Below are positions 47,643-57,226 of a stretch of DNA of 64,000 bases, in pieces. A program made the position numbers and the translations under genes. A model generated the notes under the pieces. That model was not told the DNA's origin, ran no database searches, and saw only the letters and a list, made by a program, of their open reading frames with translations. The DNA is taken from contig CANGEP010000001.1 in NCBI GenBank assembly GCA_947452905.1, positions 522,253-586,252 on the forward strand. The letters are read 5' to 3'. Source of the stretch: Bacteroidota bacterium (GTDB taxonomy: Bacteria; Bacteroidota; Bacteroidia; Chitinophagales; Chitinophagaceae). Each line of letters starts with the position of its first letter. Position 1 is the first letter of the stretch.

Positions 47643-48647
47643 CTATTGTAAATCTAATTTGTCTAATCCTAATTTACCTAAATCCATTCCAAAGCTTAAA
47701 CCTCTTTCGATTAAAACTTGTTCGATTTCAGATAAAGATTTTTGTCCAAAGTTTCTAAACTTCATTAGGTCTTCTTGCTCGTATTGAACTAGTTCACTTA
47801 AGCTGTTAATTTTAGCGGCTTTTAAACAGTTAAACGCACGTACAGAAAGATCTAAATCTTCTAATGGAGTTTTTAATACTTTTCTTAATTGTAATACTTG
47901 CTCATCCACTACATCTTCTTTCTTGTCTTCTTTGTTATCAAAAGTGATATTCTCATCAGTGATAATCATTAAGTGTTGAATTAAGATTCTAGAAGCTTGC
48001 TTAACAGCATCTTCTGGGTGGATGGTACCATCGGTAGCAACGTCTAAAATTAATTTTTCGTAATCAGTTCTTTGCTCCACACGATAGTTTTCCATTAAAT
48101 ACTTTACGTTTTTAATAGGTGTGTGAATAGAATCAATTGCGATATAACCAAATGGCATTTCCTTTAATTTATTTTCTTCGGCAGGAATATAGCCACGGCC
48201 TTTATTGATAGTTAATTCGATCTCTAATTTTGCAGAAGGATCCATAGTGCAGATAACTAACTCAGGATTCATTACTTGAAACTGAGAAGAAGCTTCACCA
48301 ATATGACCAGCATTAAATTCGTTGCTGCCTTTGATAGATAAAGTAATTTTTTCTGAACTTACATCCTGATCGGCTTTACGCTTAAAACGAACTTGCTTTA
48401 AATTTAAGATCATTTCAGTTACATCTTCAGTAATACCTTTGATAGTAGCAAACTCGTGGTCTACTCCTTCAATTTTAATACCTACAATTGCAAAACCTTC
48501 TAAAGAGCTTAATAATACTCTTCTTAAAGCATTACCTAATGTTAAACCAAATCCTGGCTCTAATGGACGGAATTCGAATTGTCCTTCAAAGTCATTTGCT
48601 TTTTGTAAAACAATTTTATCAGGTTTTTGAAAACTTAATATAGCCAT
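47643..48647 (-). CDS. rpoA: DNA-directed RNA polymerase subunit alpha
   Basis: EGFAIVGIKIEGVDHEFATIKGITEDVTEMILNLK and alpha-CTD. Confidence 0.98.
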   Translation of the reverse strand: MAILSFQKPDKIVLQKANDFEGQFEFRPLEPGFGLTLGNALRRVLLSSLEGFAIVGIKIEGVDHEFATIKGITEDVTEMILNLKQVRFKRKADQDVSSEKITLSIKGSNEFNAGHIGEASSQFQVMNPELVICTMDPSAKLEIELTINKGRGYIPAEENKLKEMPFGYIAIDSIHTPIKNVKYLMENYRVEQRTDYEKLILDVATDGTIHPEDAVKQASRILIQHLMIITDENITFDNKEDKKEDVVDEQVLQLRKVLKTPLEDLDLSVRAFNCLKAAKINSLSELVQYEQEDLMKFRNFGQKSLSEIEQVLIERGLSFGMDLGKLGLDKLDLQ

Positions 48648-48701
48648 GTTATAGTTTTTTTGTTTGAATCTTCCTTGAGGAAGAAATGTTGTTAAGTACT
48701 A

Positions 48702-49307
48702 CTATTTAGAATACAATTCGACAATTAATTGCTCCTTGATATTCTCTGGAACTGCTTCTCTCTCTGGCATGGTAATAAAAGTACCAGTATTGGTAGTTTC
48801 ATTCCAATCTACCCAGCTAAACTTAGTGTTTCTAGCACGTTGTTTGCTAACGATAGCAGAGTTATGAGCACTCTTAGGACGGTAAGTAATAACATCCCCT
48901 GGCTTACATGTGTAAGAAGGAACATTAGTTACATCTCCGTTTACAGCGATATGCTTATGTGCTACCAACTGACGAGCTTCTGGACGACTAGCAGCCAATC
49001 CCATTCTGAAAATAGTATTGTCTAAACGAGACTCTAATAATTTAATTAAGTTTTCACCAGTAACACCTTTGATACGTGCTGCTTCTTCAAAAGTTTTACG
49101 GAATTGGCGCTCTAATACACCATATGTGTATTTTGCTTTTTGCTTTTCTCTTAACTGTAAAGCATACTCTCCTAATTGCTTACGCTTGCGTTGTGCACCG
49201 TGTTGACCTGGAGGGTTGCTGTTTTTACCCAACCATTTAGCGTTGCCTAAAATAGGTTCGCCGAAAATGCGGGAAATTTTGGTTTTGGGACCTGTGTAAC
49301 GTGCCAT
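48702..49307 (-). CDS. rpsD: 30S ribosomal protein S4
   Basis: MARYTGPKTKISRIFGEPI, LESRLDNTIFRMGLAASRPEARQLVAHKHIAVNG. Confidence 0.98.
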   Translation of the reverse strand: MARYTGPKTKISRIFGEPILGNAKWLGKNSNPPGQHGAQRKRKQLGEYALQLREKQKAKYTYGVLERQFRKTFEEAARIKGVTGENLIKLLESRLDNTIFRMGLAASRPEARQLVAHKHIAVNGDVTNVPSYTCKPGDVITYRPKSAHNSAIVSKQRARNTKFSWVDWNETTNTGTFITMPEREAVPENIKEQLIVELYSK

Positions 49308-49394
49308 AATATTTGTTTTTGATTTTTTGGTGACGGTAAAGCATCGATAAAAATCTAAAATGAATGCAATACCCGGTTTATAATAATGTTATTG

Positions 49395-49805
49395 TTATAC
49401 TCTTCTTTGTTTTGGAGGACGACAGCCGTTATGAGGCATTGGAGTTACGTCGCGGATTGATGTTACTTCGATACCTGATTGTGATATAGAACGAATAGCT
49501 CCTTCACGACCAGAACCTGGACCTTTAACGAATACATCTACTCTTTTAACACCCGCATCTAAAGCAACTTTTGCTGCATCTGCTGCTGCCATTTGAGCTG
49601 CATATGGAGTGTTCTTTTTAGAACCTCTGAAGCCCATTTTACCAGCACTGCTCCAGCTAATTACTTGACCTGCTTTGTTGGTAAATGCGATAATTAAATT
49701 GTTGAAAGTTGCGCTGATGCGAACTTCACCTGCTGCGTCGATTTTAACGACTCTCTTTTTTGCAGCGGCTTTTGCACTGTTTTGTGCTTTTTGTGGTTTT
49801 GCCAT
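49395..49805 (-). CDS. rpsK: 30S ribosomal protein S11
   Basis: [37 protein letters not shown]. Confidence 0.98.
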   Translation of the reverse strand: MAKPQKAQNSAKAAAKKRVVKIDAAGEVRISATFNNLIIAFTNKAGQVISWSSAGKMGFRGSKKNTPYAAQMAAADAAKVALDAGVKRVDVFVKGPGSGREGAIRSISQSGIEVTSIRDVTPMPHNGCRPPKQRRV

Positions 49806-49861
49806 TTTTTTTGAGGTATGCTCTTTATTTGTTTTGCAACAATTTAGGAGCGGTTATTTAA

Positions 49862-49932
49862 ATCAGAATTCCGCCGAAGCGGAAACCTTATCAAATCTCC
49901 CCTGAAATTGTATTTCAGGATCCAATTCTGAT
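49862..49932 (-). ncRNA. Predicted three-way-junction RNA in the rpsM-rpsK spacer (candidate r-protein leader)
   Basis: Outer 9-bp stem ATCAGAATT/AATTCTGAT (49862-49870 with 49924-49932) enclosing hairpins CCTGAAAT-ACA-ATTTCAGG and TCCGC-TTCG-GCGGA (minus strand). Confidence 0.55.
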
Positions 49933-49949
49933 ATGGATTTTATATAGCA

Positions 49950-49983
49950 AAGGGTAAAACACTTTTTATGGTGCTTTACCCTT
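49950..49983 (-). other. 13-bp hairpin immediately after the rpsM stop codon
   Basis: Minus strand AAGGGTAAAGCAC-CATAAAAA-GTGTTTTACCCTT, one G.U wobble, no T run. Confidence 0.7.
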
Positions 49984-49988
49984 GGTTA

Positions 49989-50369
49989 TTATTTCTTAGC
50001 TACTTTTTTCTTACCAGCAACTGTCTTACGCTTACCCTTACGAGTACGTGAGTTAGTTTTTGTACGTTGACCACGAACAGGTAAACCTTTTCTGTGACGT
50101 AAACCACGGTAACAAGCGATATCTAATAAACGCTTAATGCTCATAGAAACTTCACTACGTAAAGCACCTTCTACTTTGAATTCAGCATTAATGATATTAC
50201 GAATTGCAGTTTGCTCTTCGTCATTCCACTCATTTACTTTTTTATCGTAACTGATGTTTGCTTTATCTAAAATATACTGAGCAGTTGAATGACCAATACC
50301 GAAAATGTATTGTAATCCAATTTCTCCTCTTTTGTTTTTTGGTAAGTCTATACCGGCAATACGAGCCAT
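49989..50369 (-). CDS. rpsM: 30S ribosomal protein S13
   Basis: [51 protein letters not shown]. Confidence 0.98.
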   Translation of the reverse strand: MARIAGIDLPKNKRGEIGLQYIFGIGHSTAQYILDKANISYDKKVNEWNDEEQTAIRNIINAEFKVEGALRSEVSMSIKRLLDIACYRGLRHRKGLPVRGQRTKTNSRTRKGKRKTVAGKKKVAKK

Positions 50370-50440
50370 ATGCTAAAACTTGTTTTTAATTTACTTTTTT
50401 TGTTTTTTTTAAAACTTCAGCGACTACGCTGAAAGCCTTA

Positions 50441-50557
50441 CTATCCTTGTCTTTGCTTAAAGCGAGGATTCTTTTTGTTGATTACGTATAATTTTCCTTT
50501 ACGCTTCACGATCTTGCAATCGGCACTACGTTTTTTGATAGATGCTCTAACTTTCAT
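50441..50557 (-). CDS. rpmJ: 50S ribosomal protein L36 ([38 protein letters not shown])
   Basis: 38-aa frame between infA and rpsM, missed by the ORF cutoff. Confidence 0.97.
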   Translation of the reverse strand: MKVRASIKKRSADCKIVKRKGKLYVINKKNPRFKQRQG

Positions 50558-50586
50558 CTTTTTGTTTTTAAAATATTATTCTTCTA

Positions 50587-50805
50587 TTACTTATGTCTAA
50601 AAATAATTCTTCCCCTTGTTAAGTCATATGGACTCATCTCCACACCTACTTTATCACCTGGCAAGATTCTGATATAGTGCATTCGCATTTTACCAGATAT
50701 CGTCGCTAAGATTTCGTGACCATTTTCAAGCTTAACTCTGAACATAGCGTTGCTCAGTGCTTCAATAATTACTCCATCTTGTTTAATCAGCGGTTGTTTT
50801 GACAT
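50587..50805 (-). CDS. infA: Translation initiation factor IF-1
   Basis: [56 protein letters not shown]. Confidence 0.98.
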   Translation of the reverse strand: MSKQPLIKQDGVIIEALSNAMFRVKLENGHEILATISGKMRMHYIRILPGDKVGVEMSPYDLTRGRIIFRHK

Positions 50806-50821
50806 ACTTATTTTGGGGTTG

Positions 50822-50829
50822 CAAAGATA
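50822..50829 (-). promoter_or_regulatory. -7 box of the infA/alpha-operon promoter
   Basis: TATCTTTG on minus strand, 17 nt upstream of infA ATG. Confidence 0.6.
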
Positions 50830-50945
50830 TGGAAATGAATGGAATTATGAAAAATTCCCCGTGAAATCTTCTAAAAAGGCCAAAATAAAAGGGAAAGCAT
50901 CGCTATCCCTTTTAAAAATATTGATAATCAATGAGTTACATATTA

Positions 50946-51380
50946 CTACGCGCCTGGGTACAATGGTCTTGCAATTTCCCCTCTAAATGGCCAAGGTATA
51001 GCGCCAAAAATGAGTAGTAAGGCTATGATGTATAAAATAAGCGTCGTCTTGGCAGACCCTCCTTTTTTGTATTTAATATGCCCAATAGTGATTAAAGCTA
51101 TAGCTAATAACATAGAGGTAATATGCTCTACCGCCCAAAAACGAGCTACTTTATCTTTCATTGCGGCTGCCATACCCATTGTTTTGATTAAACTAAGGCC
51201 AATGGGGCCAAAAATATACTGATATAAGCCCAAGACCAAAGTAGTATGCGCACTAATGAGCAACACTTTACTGGCTTTTAGAGCGTCTTTATTAAGTATT
51301 AAACGCGCTATAGCAAAAACTAAAGCAATTAAAACTACCCATCTTAATAGGTTATGTAAATGAAGTAAACCAGTGTTCAT
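50946..51380 (-). CDS. Conserved hypothetical membrane protein, cytochrome b-like 4-TM pattern
   Basis: MNTGLLHLHNLLRWVVLIALVFAIARLI; several TM segments. Confidence 0.7.
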   Translation of the reverse strand: MNTGLLHLHNLLRWVVLIALVFAIARLILNKDALKASKVLLISAHTTLVLGLYQYIFGPIGLSLIKTMGMAAAMKDKVARFWAVEHITSMLLAIALITIGHIKYKKGGSAKTTLILYIIALLLIFGAIPWPFRGEIARPLYPGA

Positions 51381-51425
51381 GAATAATTATTTGAGTTAAT
51401 TAATGGTTGGAACTTCTAAAATAAG

Positions 51426-52493
51426 TTAATCTACCCAATCTGCCACAAACAAATTAGTATCTCTTGTTCCGCCATTATTTCGATTGGAAGAGAACATGAT
51501 TTTTTTACCATCAGGGCTAAACATGGGGAAAGCATCAAATCCTTTATCACGACTAATTTTTTCGAGATGATTGCCTTCGAGGTCTATTAAATACATATTA
51601 AAAGGAAAGCCGTATTTATACTCATGATTGCTGCAAAAAATGATATGCTTACCATCGGGGGTAAAATTAGGTGCCCAATTAGCCTGCCCTAAATGTGTAA
51701 TTTGTTTGGCATTGCTGCCATCGGCATTCGCAATAAATACCTCCATCTTAGTGGGCGCTACTAGTCCCTCTTTTAATAATGATTGATATTCTTCTACCTC
51801 CTCAGGTGTGGATGGACGTGATGCTCTCCAAACAATTTTGGTACCATCGGGACTAAACCAAGCACCTCCATCATAACCCAATGTATGGGTCACTTTTACT
51901 TCTTTACCTGTAGCTAATTCCATAACATATAAATCTAAGTCACCATCCTTATCGCTACAATAAATCATTTTTTTACCATCATAAGATAAAGTACCCTCAG
52001 CATCATACCCTTTTGAATGGGTTAATTGTTTAACCACATTTCCGTTGGTATCGGCCATGAAAATATCATAGGTATTGTACAAAGGCCAAATATATTTATT
52101 GCCATATTTAGCTCGGTCTACGGCTGGAGGGCAATCTTCAGCACCTTTAAAAGTAGAAGCAAATAAAATATGGGCGCCATCTTTAGTGAAATAAGAACAA
52201 GTAGTTCGGCCCTTTCCACCACTTATCGACTTATAGGTAAAAGGGGTTGAATTATTGTTGGGTACTAAACCCATGAAAATCTGATCACAGTTTAGTCCCT
52301 CTTTTGGATTCGTTCTTTGAAAGGTAATACGCTTGCTATCAAAACTCCAATAAGCTTCGGCGTTGTCGCCACTATTGGTTAACTGAATTACATTTTTAAA
52401 ATGAGGCTCCCCTGCAAATAAGATGGAATCCTTTTGAGCAAATAGTGATACAGAACTCATCATTACCAAAACTAAAATGGATAATTTCTTCAT
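51426..52493 (-). CDS. TolB-like/PD40 beta-propeller protein, secreted
   Basis: Repeated SPDGTKIVW, TPDGKHIIF, SPDGKKIMFSSNRN blades; signal peptide. Confidence 0.88.
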   Translation of the reverse strand: MKKLSILVLVMMSSVSLFAQKDSILFAGEPHFKNVIQLTNSGDNAEAYWSFDSKRITFQRTNPKEGLNCDQIFMGLVPNNNSTPFTYKSISGGKGRTTCSYFTKDGAHILFASTFKGAEDCPPAVDRAKYGNKYIWPLYNTYDIFMADTNGNVVKQLTHSKGYDAEGTLSYDGKKMIYCSDKDGDLDLYVMELATGKEVKVTHTLGYDGGAWFSPDGTKIVWRASRPSTPEEVEEYQSLLKEGLVAPTKMEVFIANADGSNAKQITHLGQANWAPNFTPDGKHIIFCSNHEYKYGFPFNMYLIDLEGNHLEKISRDKGFDAFPMFSPDGKKIMFSSNRNNGGTRDTNLFVADWVD

Positions 52494-52643
52494 AGCTTAT
52501 TATTAATTAGGCACGAAAATACTTACAAAAATGCGAACCTAGGGCTGAGCAATGTCATTAAAATGTCAAAATTCTTATGATTTTTTTGCTAAGCGATAAC
52601 AGTAATATCTAAAAAAGAAGGAACTTTGTAAAAATTAATACAC

Positions 52644-53291
52644 ATGGCTATCATCGCACCCTCTTTATTAGCTGCCGACTTTTTACATTTAGGTAAAGCT
52701 TGTGAGATGTTAAATGAAAGTGAAGCCGAGTGGTTTCATTTGGATGTAATGGATGGAAGCTTTGTTCCTAATATTAGTTATGGACTGCCTGTAATAGAGC
52801 AAATTAAAAAAACTACCACCAAAGTGATGGATGTTCATTTAATGATTGTGCATCCCGAAAAATATATTACAGATTTTAAAAAAGCAGGGGCTGATATATT
52901 AACTATACATTACGAAGCCTGCCCCCATTTACACAGTACCCTTCAACAAATAAAAGCACAGGGAATGAAGGCAGGCGTGGCTTTAAATCCACATACTTCT
53001 GTAGAGGTTTTAAAAGAAGTTATTAAAGATATTGATGTGGTTTGTGTAATGAGTGTAAACCCTGGTTTTGGAGGTCAAAAATTTATTGAACATACCTATG
53101 AAAAAGTAAAAGCCTTGGCCATTTTAATTAAAAATGTAGGGGCTAGTACTTTAATTGAAATAGATGGTGGTGTAACCGAACACAATGCTGCCGCCTTAGT
53201 AAATGCCGGGGCTCATGTTTTAGTAGCAGGCACCACTGTTTTTAAAGCTAGTGACCCCAAAGCAATGATTAGTCTTTTAAGAAAAGCTTAG
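52644..53291 (+). CDS. rpe: Ribulose-phosphate 3-epimerase
   Basis: APSLLAADF, FHLDVMDGSFVPNISYG, VMSVNPGFGGQKFI, EIDGGV. Confidence 0.98.
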   Translation: MAIIAPSLLAADFLHLGKACEMLNESEAEWFHLDVMDGSFVPNISYGLPVIEQIKKTTTKVMDVHLMIVHPEKYITDFKKAGADILTIHYEACPHLHSTLQQIKAQGMKAGVALNPHTSVEVLKEVIKDIDVVCVMSVNPGFGGQKFIEHTYEKVKALAILIKNVGASTLIEIDGGVTEHNAAALVNAGAHVLVAGTTVFKASDPKAMISLLRKA

Positions 53292-53310
53292 TACCCATCT
53301 TTCTATAAAA

Positions 53311-53343
53311 TACTAAAATGAACAGAATATTATCATTTTAGTA
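53311..53343. repeat. Perfect 11-bp inverted repeat in the rpe-phoH intergenic region
   Basis: TACTAAAATGA (53311-53321) / TCATTTTAGTA (53333-53343). Confidence 0.85.
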
Positions 53344-53444
53344 ATCCACATTTGTGCGTATTTAATATTTGCTTTTTACCTTTTGGTATTTTAAATTGTG
53401 TGAGGTTGATTTACATACTACCCTAACCCTTTAAATCTAATCCA

Positions 53445-54425
53445 TTGACAGAAACGATCATCAATTTAGATACCGTAAATCCCATTGAGTTTTTCGGTGT
53501 CAACAACTCCAAATTTGATATCTTAAAAAAGAAGTTCCCACTTTTAAAAATTTTATCCCGAGGCACCCAAATAAAACTAAGCGGTGCACCAGAACAAATC
53601 GAACTCGCTAAAGAAAAAATTGATCTTATTCTCCAATACATGGAGCGAAATGGTCATCTTTCCGAAAATTACTTTGAGCAAATATTAGGGGGCGATGATG
53701 CCGAAGTGATAGACAATTTTGTTGACAAAAATCCAAATGAAGTTTTAGTATTTGGCCCCAATGGCAAAACAGTTCGTGCCAGAACTGCTAACCAGAAAAA
53801 AATGGTTACCGCCGCCGATAAAAATGATATTGTTTTTGCTATTGGACCCGCAGGAACTGGTAAAACATACACCGCTGTTGCTTTAGCAGTTAGAGCATTA
53901 AAAAATAAAGTAGTAAAGAAAATAATTTTGACACGTCCTGCCGTTGAAGCTGGCGAAAGCTTAGGTTTTTTACCAGGCGATTTAAAAGAAAAAATTGATC
54001 CTTACTTACGTCCATTATATGACGCCCTAGATGATATGATCCCCGCCGACAAATTGGGATATTATATGTCTACTCGCACCATTGAAATTGCGCCTCTTGC
54101 TTACATGCGTGGACGTACTTTAGACAATGCCTTTATTATTTTAGATGAATCCCAAAACGCCAACGATTTACAAATTAAAATGTTTTTAACTCGAATTGGC
54201 TCTAATGCAAAAGCCATTATCACGGGCGACCCCACCCAGGTTGATTTACCCCGTAATCAAAGAAGTGGGCTCGAAAAAGCAGTACGCATTTTACAAAATA
54301 TTGAAGGTATTGCCCATATCGAATTAGATGAAGAAGATGTGGTGCGTCATAAATTAGTAAAAGCTATTATTAAAGCTTACGATAAAGAAAGAGAAAACGA
54401 AACCGAGAACTCTTATCATCGTTAA
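53445..54425 (+). CDS. phoH: PhoH family ATPase (TTG start)
   Basis: FAIGPAGTGKTYTAVALAV, LTRPAVEAGESLGFLPGDLKEKIDPYLRPLYDALDD, GRTLDNAFIILDESQN. Confidence 0.95.
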   Translation: MTETIINLDTVNPIEFFGVNNSKFDILKKKFPLLKILSRGTQIKLSGAPEQIELAKEKIDLILQYMERNGHLSENYFEQILGGDDAEVIDNFVDKNPNEVLVFGPNGKTVRARTANQKKMVTAADKNDIVFAIGPAGTGKTYTAVALAVRALKNKVVKKIILTRPAVEAGESLGFLPGDLKEKIDPYLRPLYDALDDMIPADKLGYYMSTRTIEIAPLAYMRGRTLDNAFIILDESQNANDLQIKMFLTRIGSNAKAIITGDPTQVDLPRNQRSGLEKAVRILQNIEGIAHIELDEEDVVRHKLVKAIIKAYDKERENETENSYHR

Positions 54426-54446
54426 ATTTCAATTATTACAGGCTCA

Positions 54447-54477
54447 TAGCCCTCTAGTTTTAGAGGGCTATTTTTTT
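54447..54477 (+). terminator. Intrinsic terminator after phoH
   Basis: TAGCCCTCTA-GTTT-TAGAGGGCTA followed by TTTTTTT. Confidence 0.93.
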
Positions 54478-54512
54478 AGAGTATCCGCTAAAAAAATCTT
54501 AATTTTATAGCT

Positions 54513-55622
54513 ATGGCCGGACAAAACTTGCAACAATTTACCATCGGCGTCGAAGAAGAGTATATGGTACTCGACCCTTCTACGAAGGAACTCAAAAGCC
54601 ATCAGCAGGCTATTGTAAATGAAGGCCAAAAAAAGTTTAAGGACAAGATAAAAGCGGAGATGCACCAAGCGGTGGTGGAAGTAGGCACCGATATTTGTAA
54701 AAATGTGGATGAGGCCTTTAATGAAATTCAAACTTTAAGAACAGGGGTTTCAGAAATTGCTAAAGGTTTAGGTTTTAGTATTGGCGCTTCCGGTACCCAT
54801 CCTTTTAGTTTATGGGAACAGCAACTCATTTCCACAAGCACTCGTTACCAGGAATTATTAAATGAATTACAGCAAGCAGCTCGTAGTAATTTAATTTTCG
54901 GACTGCATGTGCATGTAGGTATGGAAGATCGAAAAATGGCTATTCATATTGCTAATACAGCTCGTTATTTTTTGCCACATATTTATGCATTAAGCACTAA
55001 TTCTCCTTTTTGGGAAACGCGTAATACAGGTTATAAATCCTACCGCTCAAAAGTGTTTGATAAATTTCCAAGGACAGGTATTCCCGATTATTTTGAGAGT
55101 ATCGAAGCCTATGACAATTTTATACAGCTATTAATAAAAACAAATTGCATTGATAATGGTAAAAAAATTTGGTGGGATTTACGCGTACATCCTGTATTTA
55201 ATACCATTGAGTTTCGTATTTGTGATGTACCCATGACCATTCAAGAAACGATTACCATTACGGCCCTTTTCCAAGCCATCTGTGCCAAAATATATACCCT
55301 TAGACGTCAAAATATAAATTTCATTAATTATCAACGTGCGCTTATTAATGAAAATAAATGGAGGGCCAGTAGATATGGTATTGAAGGTAAATTAATTGAC
55401 TTTGGAAAAGAAAAAGAAGTACCTGTTAAAGATTTAGTAAATGAATTATTAGAATTTGTAGACGGCGTGGTGGATGAATTAGGTAGTCGCTCTCATATCG
55501 AAAAAGTACACCAAATATTTGAACAAGGAACTGGTGCCGATCGTCAATTAAAAGTGTTTAAAGAAACAGGCTCTTTGGTAGAAGTGGTAAAAAATATCGA
55601 AAGCGAGTTTTTAAAAGTATAA
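54513..55622 (+). CDS. Carboxylate-amine ligase, glutamate-cysteine ligase GCS2 (YbdK) family
   Basis: FTIGVEEEYMVLDP, GASGTHPFSLW, GLHVHVGMED. Confidence 0.93.
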   Translation: MAGQNLQQFTIGVEEEYMVLDPSTKELKSHQQAIVNEGQKKFKDKIKAEMHQAVVEVGTDICKNVDEAFNEIQTLRTGVSEIAKGLGFSIGASGTHPFSLWEQQLISTSTRYQELLNELQQAARSNLIFGLHVHVGMEDRKMAIHIANTARYFLPHIYALSTNSPFWETRNTGYKSYRSKVFDKFPRTGIPDYFESIEAYDNFIQLLIKTNCIDNGKKIWWDLRVHPVFNTIEFRICDVPMTIQETITITALFQAICAKIYTLRRQNINFINYQRALINENKWRASRYGIEGKLIDFGKEKEVPVKDLVNELLEFVDGVVDELGSRSHIEKVHQIFEQGTGADRQLKVFKETGSLVEVVKNIESEFLKV

Positions 55623-55637
55623 GCAATTTATAAAAGC

Positions 55638-56594
55638 TTATTTTTCTCCTACATTGTAATCAAACAAAGTGGCTGTAAACAAACCACGCTCTCTTTTTTT
55701 AAGAATTATATCCCAATTGCCTTTATAACGTAATACTTTGGGCACTAACTGTCCATTAAAATAAGTCATCTCTACCTCCATTTGTACATTAAAATCGTAT
55801 AACCCTGCACGGTAGGATAAAGAATAGTTGCGGCCTAATACCTCGAGGGTTTTAGGATTAAACCAGGTGATCATCTGATCCACCACCACTTGAGATTTAT
55901 CTAAAAAATTTAGGGTTTCTTTGGGTTGAATATCAAAAACATAAGCCATCATCCCGTGGTAATCAGTGTAGTCTAATTTATAGTCATATAATTCATGCGC
56001 TGTTTCATCGTATAAATCGAGCTTGTCGCCAATAAAGGGTATTCCTGCAATTCTTTTCCCAGGATTAAAAAAAAGCATCTTTAACTGCTCTTTAGCTTTT
56101 TCAATACCTGAACCAGTAATTTCTCTTTTCTTACCTTTTACAATATTGGTTTCTCCACAAATGGTTCCTTTTGTAAAAAATAAGCTGGCGTACAAAGAGG
56201 GGGTGATATAATTATAGGATCCATCTGCTTTTCTTAAATCCCCTGTAATTTTTTCCTCAAGTACCTCCATGGTTCTACAAGCTCCAATATGATTTTGTTT
56301 GGACTTACTGTTTAAAGATGCTTGCATGACGCCATTTTTGTCCTTCATTTCGATATGATTGTAGGAGCTATACCCAATGGTGCGCAGTGTTTTAAATGCC
56401 TTGTAAAAACTCGTGTCTTCTTTAATTTTTTTTAGCACTTCCTTATAATCAAAATGATTGCGGACCACAGCCTCTGTCAGCGTATACTTTTCACCATTCT
56501 CTATGATAGCAGTATCCTGCGCTTGTATAGCTGGATGAATGGCTAAGCAAAATAATGCCGCAATAAAACCCTTATATGATTTTAAATTACTCAT
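55638..56594 (-). CDS. Hypothetical secreted protein
   Basis: Signal peptide, beta-rich 318-aa ORF, downstream of def. Confidence 0.6.
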   Translation of the reverse strand: MSNLKSYKGFIAALFCLAIHPAIQAQDTAIIENGEKYTLTEAVVRNHFDYKEVLKKIKEDTSFYKAFKTLRTIGYSSYNHIEMKDKNGVMQASLNSKSKQNHIGACRTMEVLEEKITGDLRKADGSYNYITPSLYASLFFTKGTICGETNIVKGKKREITGSGIEKAKEQLKMLFFNPGKRIAGIPFIGDKLDLYDETAHELYDYKLDYTDYHGMMAYVFDIQPKETLNFLDKSQVVVDQMITWFNPKTLEVLGRNYSLSYRAGLYDFNVQMEVEMTYFNGQLVPKVLRYKGNWDIILKKRERGLFTATLFDYNVGEK

Positions 56595-57169
56595 TATTTG
56601 AGTTGAATCATTTTATAATCTACCCTCACTTTGCCTTTATGAATATCATTTAATTTACCCTGCAACATTTTACGACGAAGTGGCTTAATGTAATCAATAA
56701 ATAACTTGCCTTCGATATGATCGTATTCATGTAAAATAACACGAGCTGTCATGCCAGAAAATGTTTGTGTATGTTCCTTAAAATTTTCATCCATATAAGA
56801 TAAGGTTACTGTTTGTGGACGCATTACATCTTCTCTAATTTTAGGAATACTTAAACAACCTTCATTGTACACCCAATCAGTGCCCTCAGTAGCAAGCACT
56901 TTTGCATTAATAAATACTTTTTTAATACCTGGGGCATCTGGATATTTTTCATCCTCGGGCTCGGCATTGGCAAAAATTTGTGCACTATCCACTACAAATA
57001 ATCGAATGTTTTTATTGATCTGTGGCGCGGCCAATCCTACCCCATTACTTTCATACATAGTTTCCCACATGTCAGCAATTAAAGTACTCAATTCGGCATA
57101 ATCTGCCTTAATAGGTTCACTTACTTTTCTTAATATAGCTGCTCCATAAGCAACGATAGGTAAAATCAT
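56594..57169 (-). CDS. def: Peptide deformylase
   Basis: GVGLAAPQI, EGCLSIP, HEYDHIEGKLFIDYI. Confidence 0.97.
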   Translation of the reverse strand: MILPIVAYGAAILRKVSEPIKADYAELSTLIADMWETMYESNGVGLAAPQINKNIRLFVVDSAQIFANAEPEDEKYPDAPGIKKVFINAKVLATEGTDWVYNEGCLSIPKIREDVMRPQTVTLSYMDENFKEHTQTFSGMTARVILHEYDHIEGKLFIDYIKPLRRKMLQGKLNDIHKGKVRVDYKMIQLK

Positions 57170-57226
57170 ACTTCTACTTTATAATAGGCACAAAGGTACA
57201 AAATAAATAGGCTTTATAAGACGGGC

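Noticed and set aside
47548-47787. 79-aa plus-strand ORF over the rpoA-rplQ spacer
   Set aside because: Antisense to the rpoA 3' end; explained by the operon.
49330-49983. 9-nt complementarity (GGTAAAGCA / TGCTTTACC) between the rpsM-rpsK and rpsK-rpsD spacers
   Set aside because: A 9-nt match over hundreds of nt can easily occur by chance, and local hairpins explain the first copy better.
50441-50557. L36 lacking the full zinc-ribbon Cys/His set
   Set aside because: To my knowledge this is the normal zinc-independent L36 form of Bacteroidota, so not novel.
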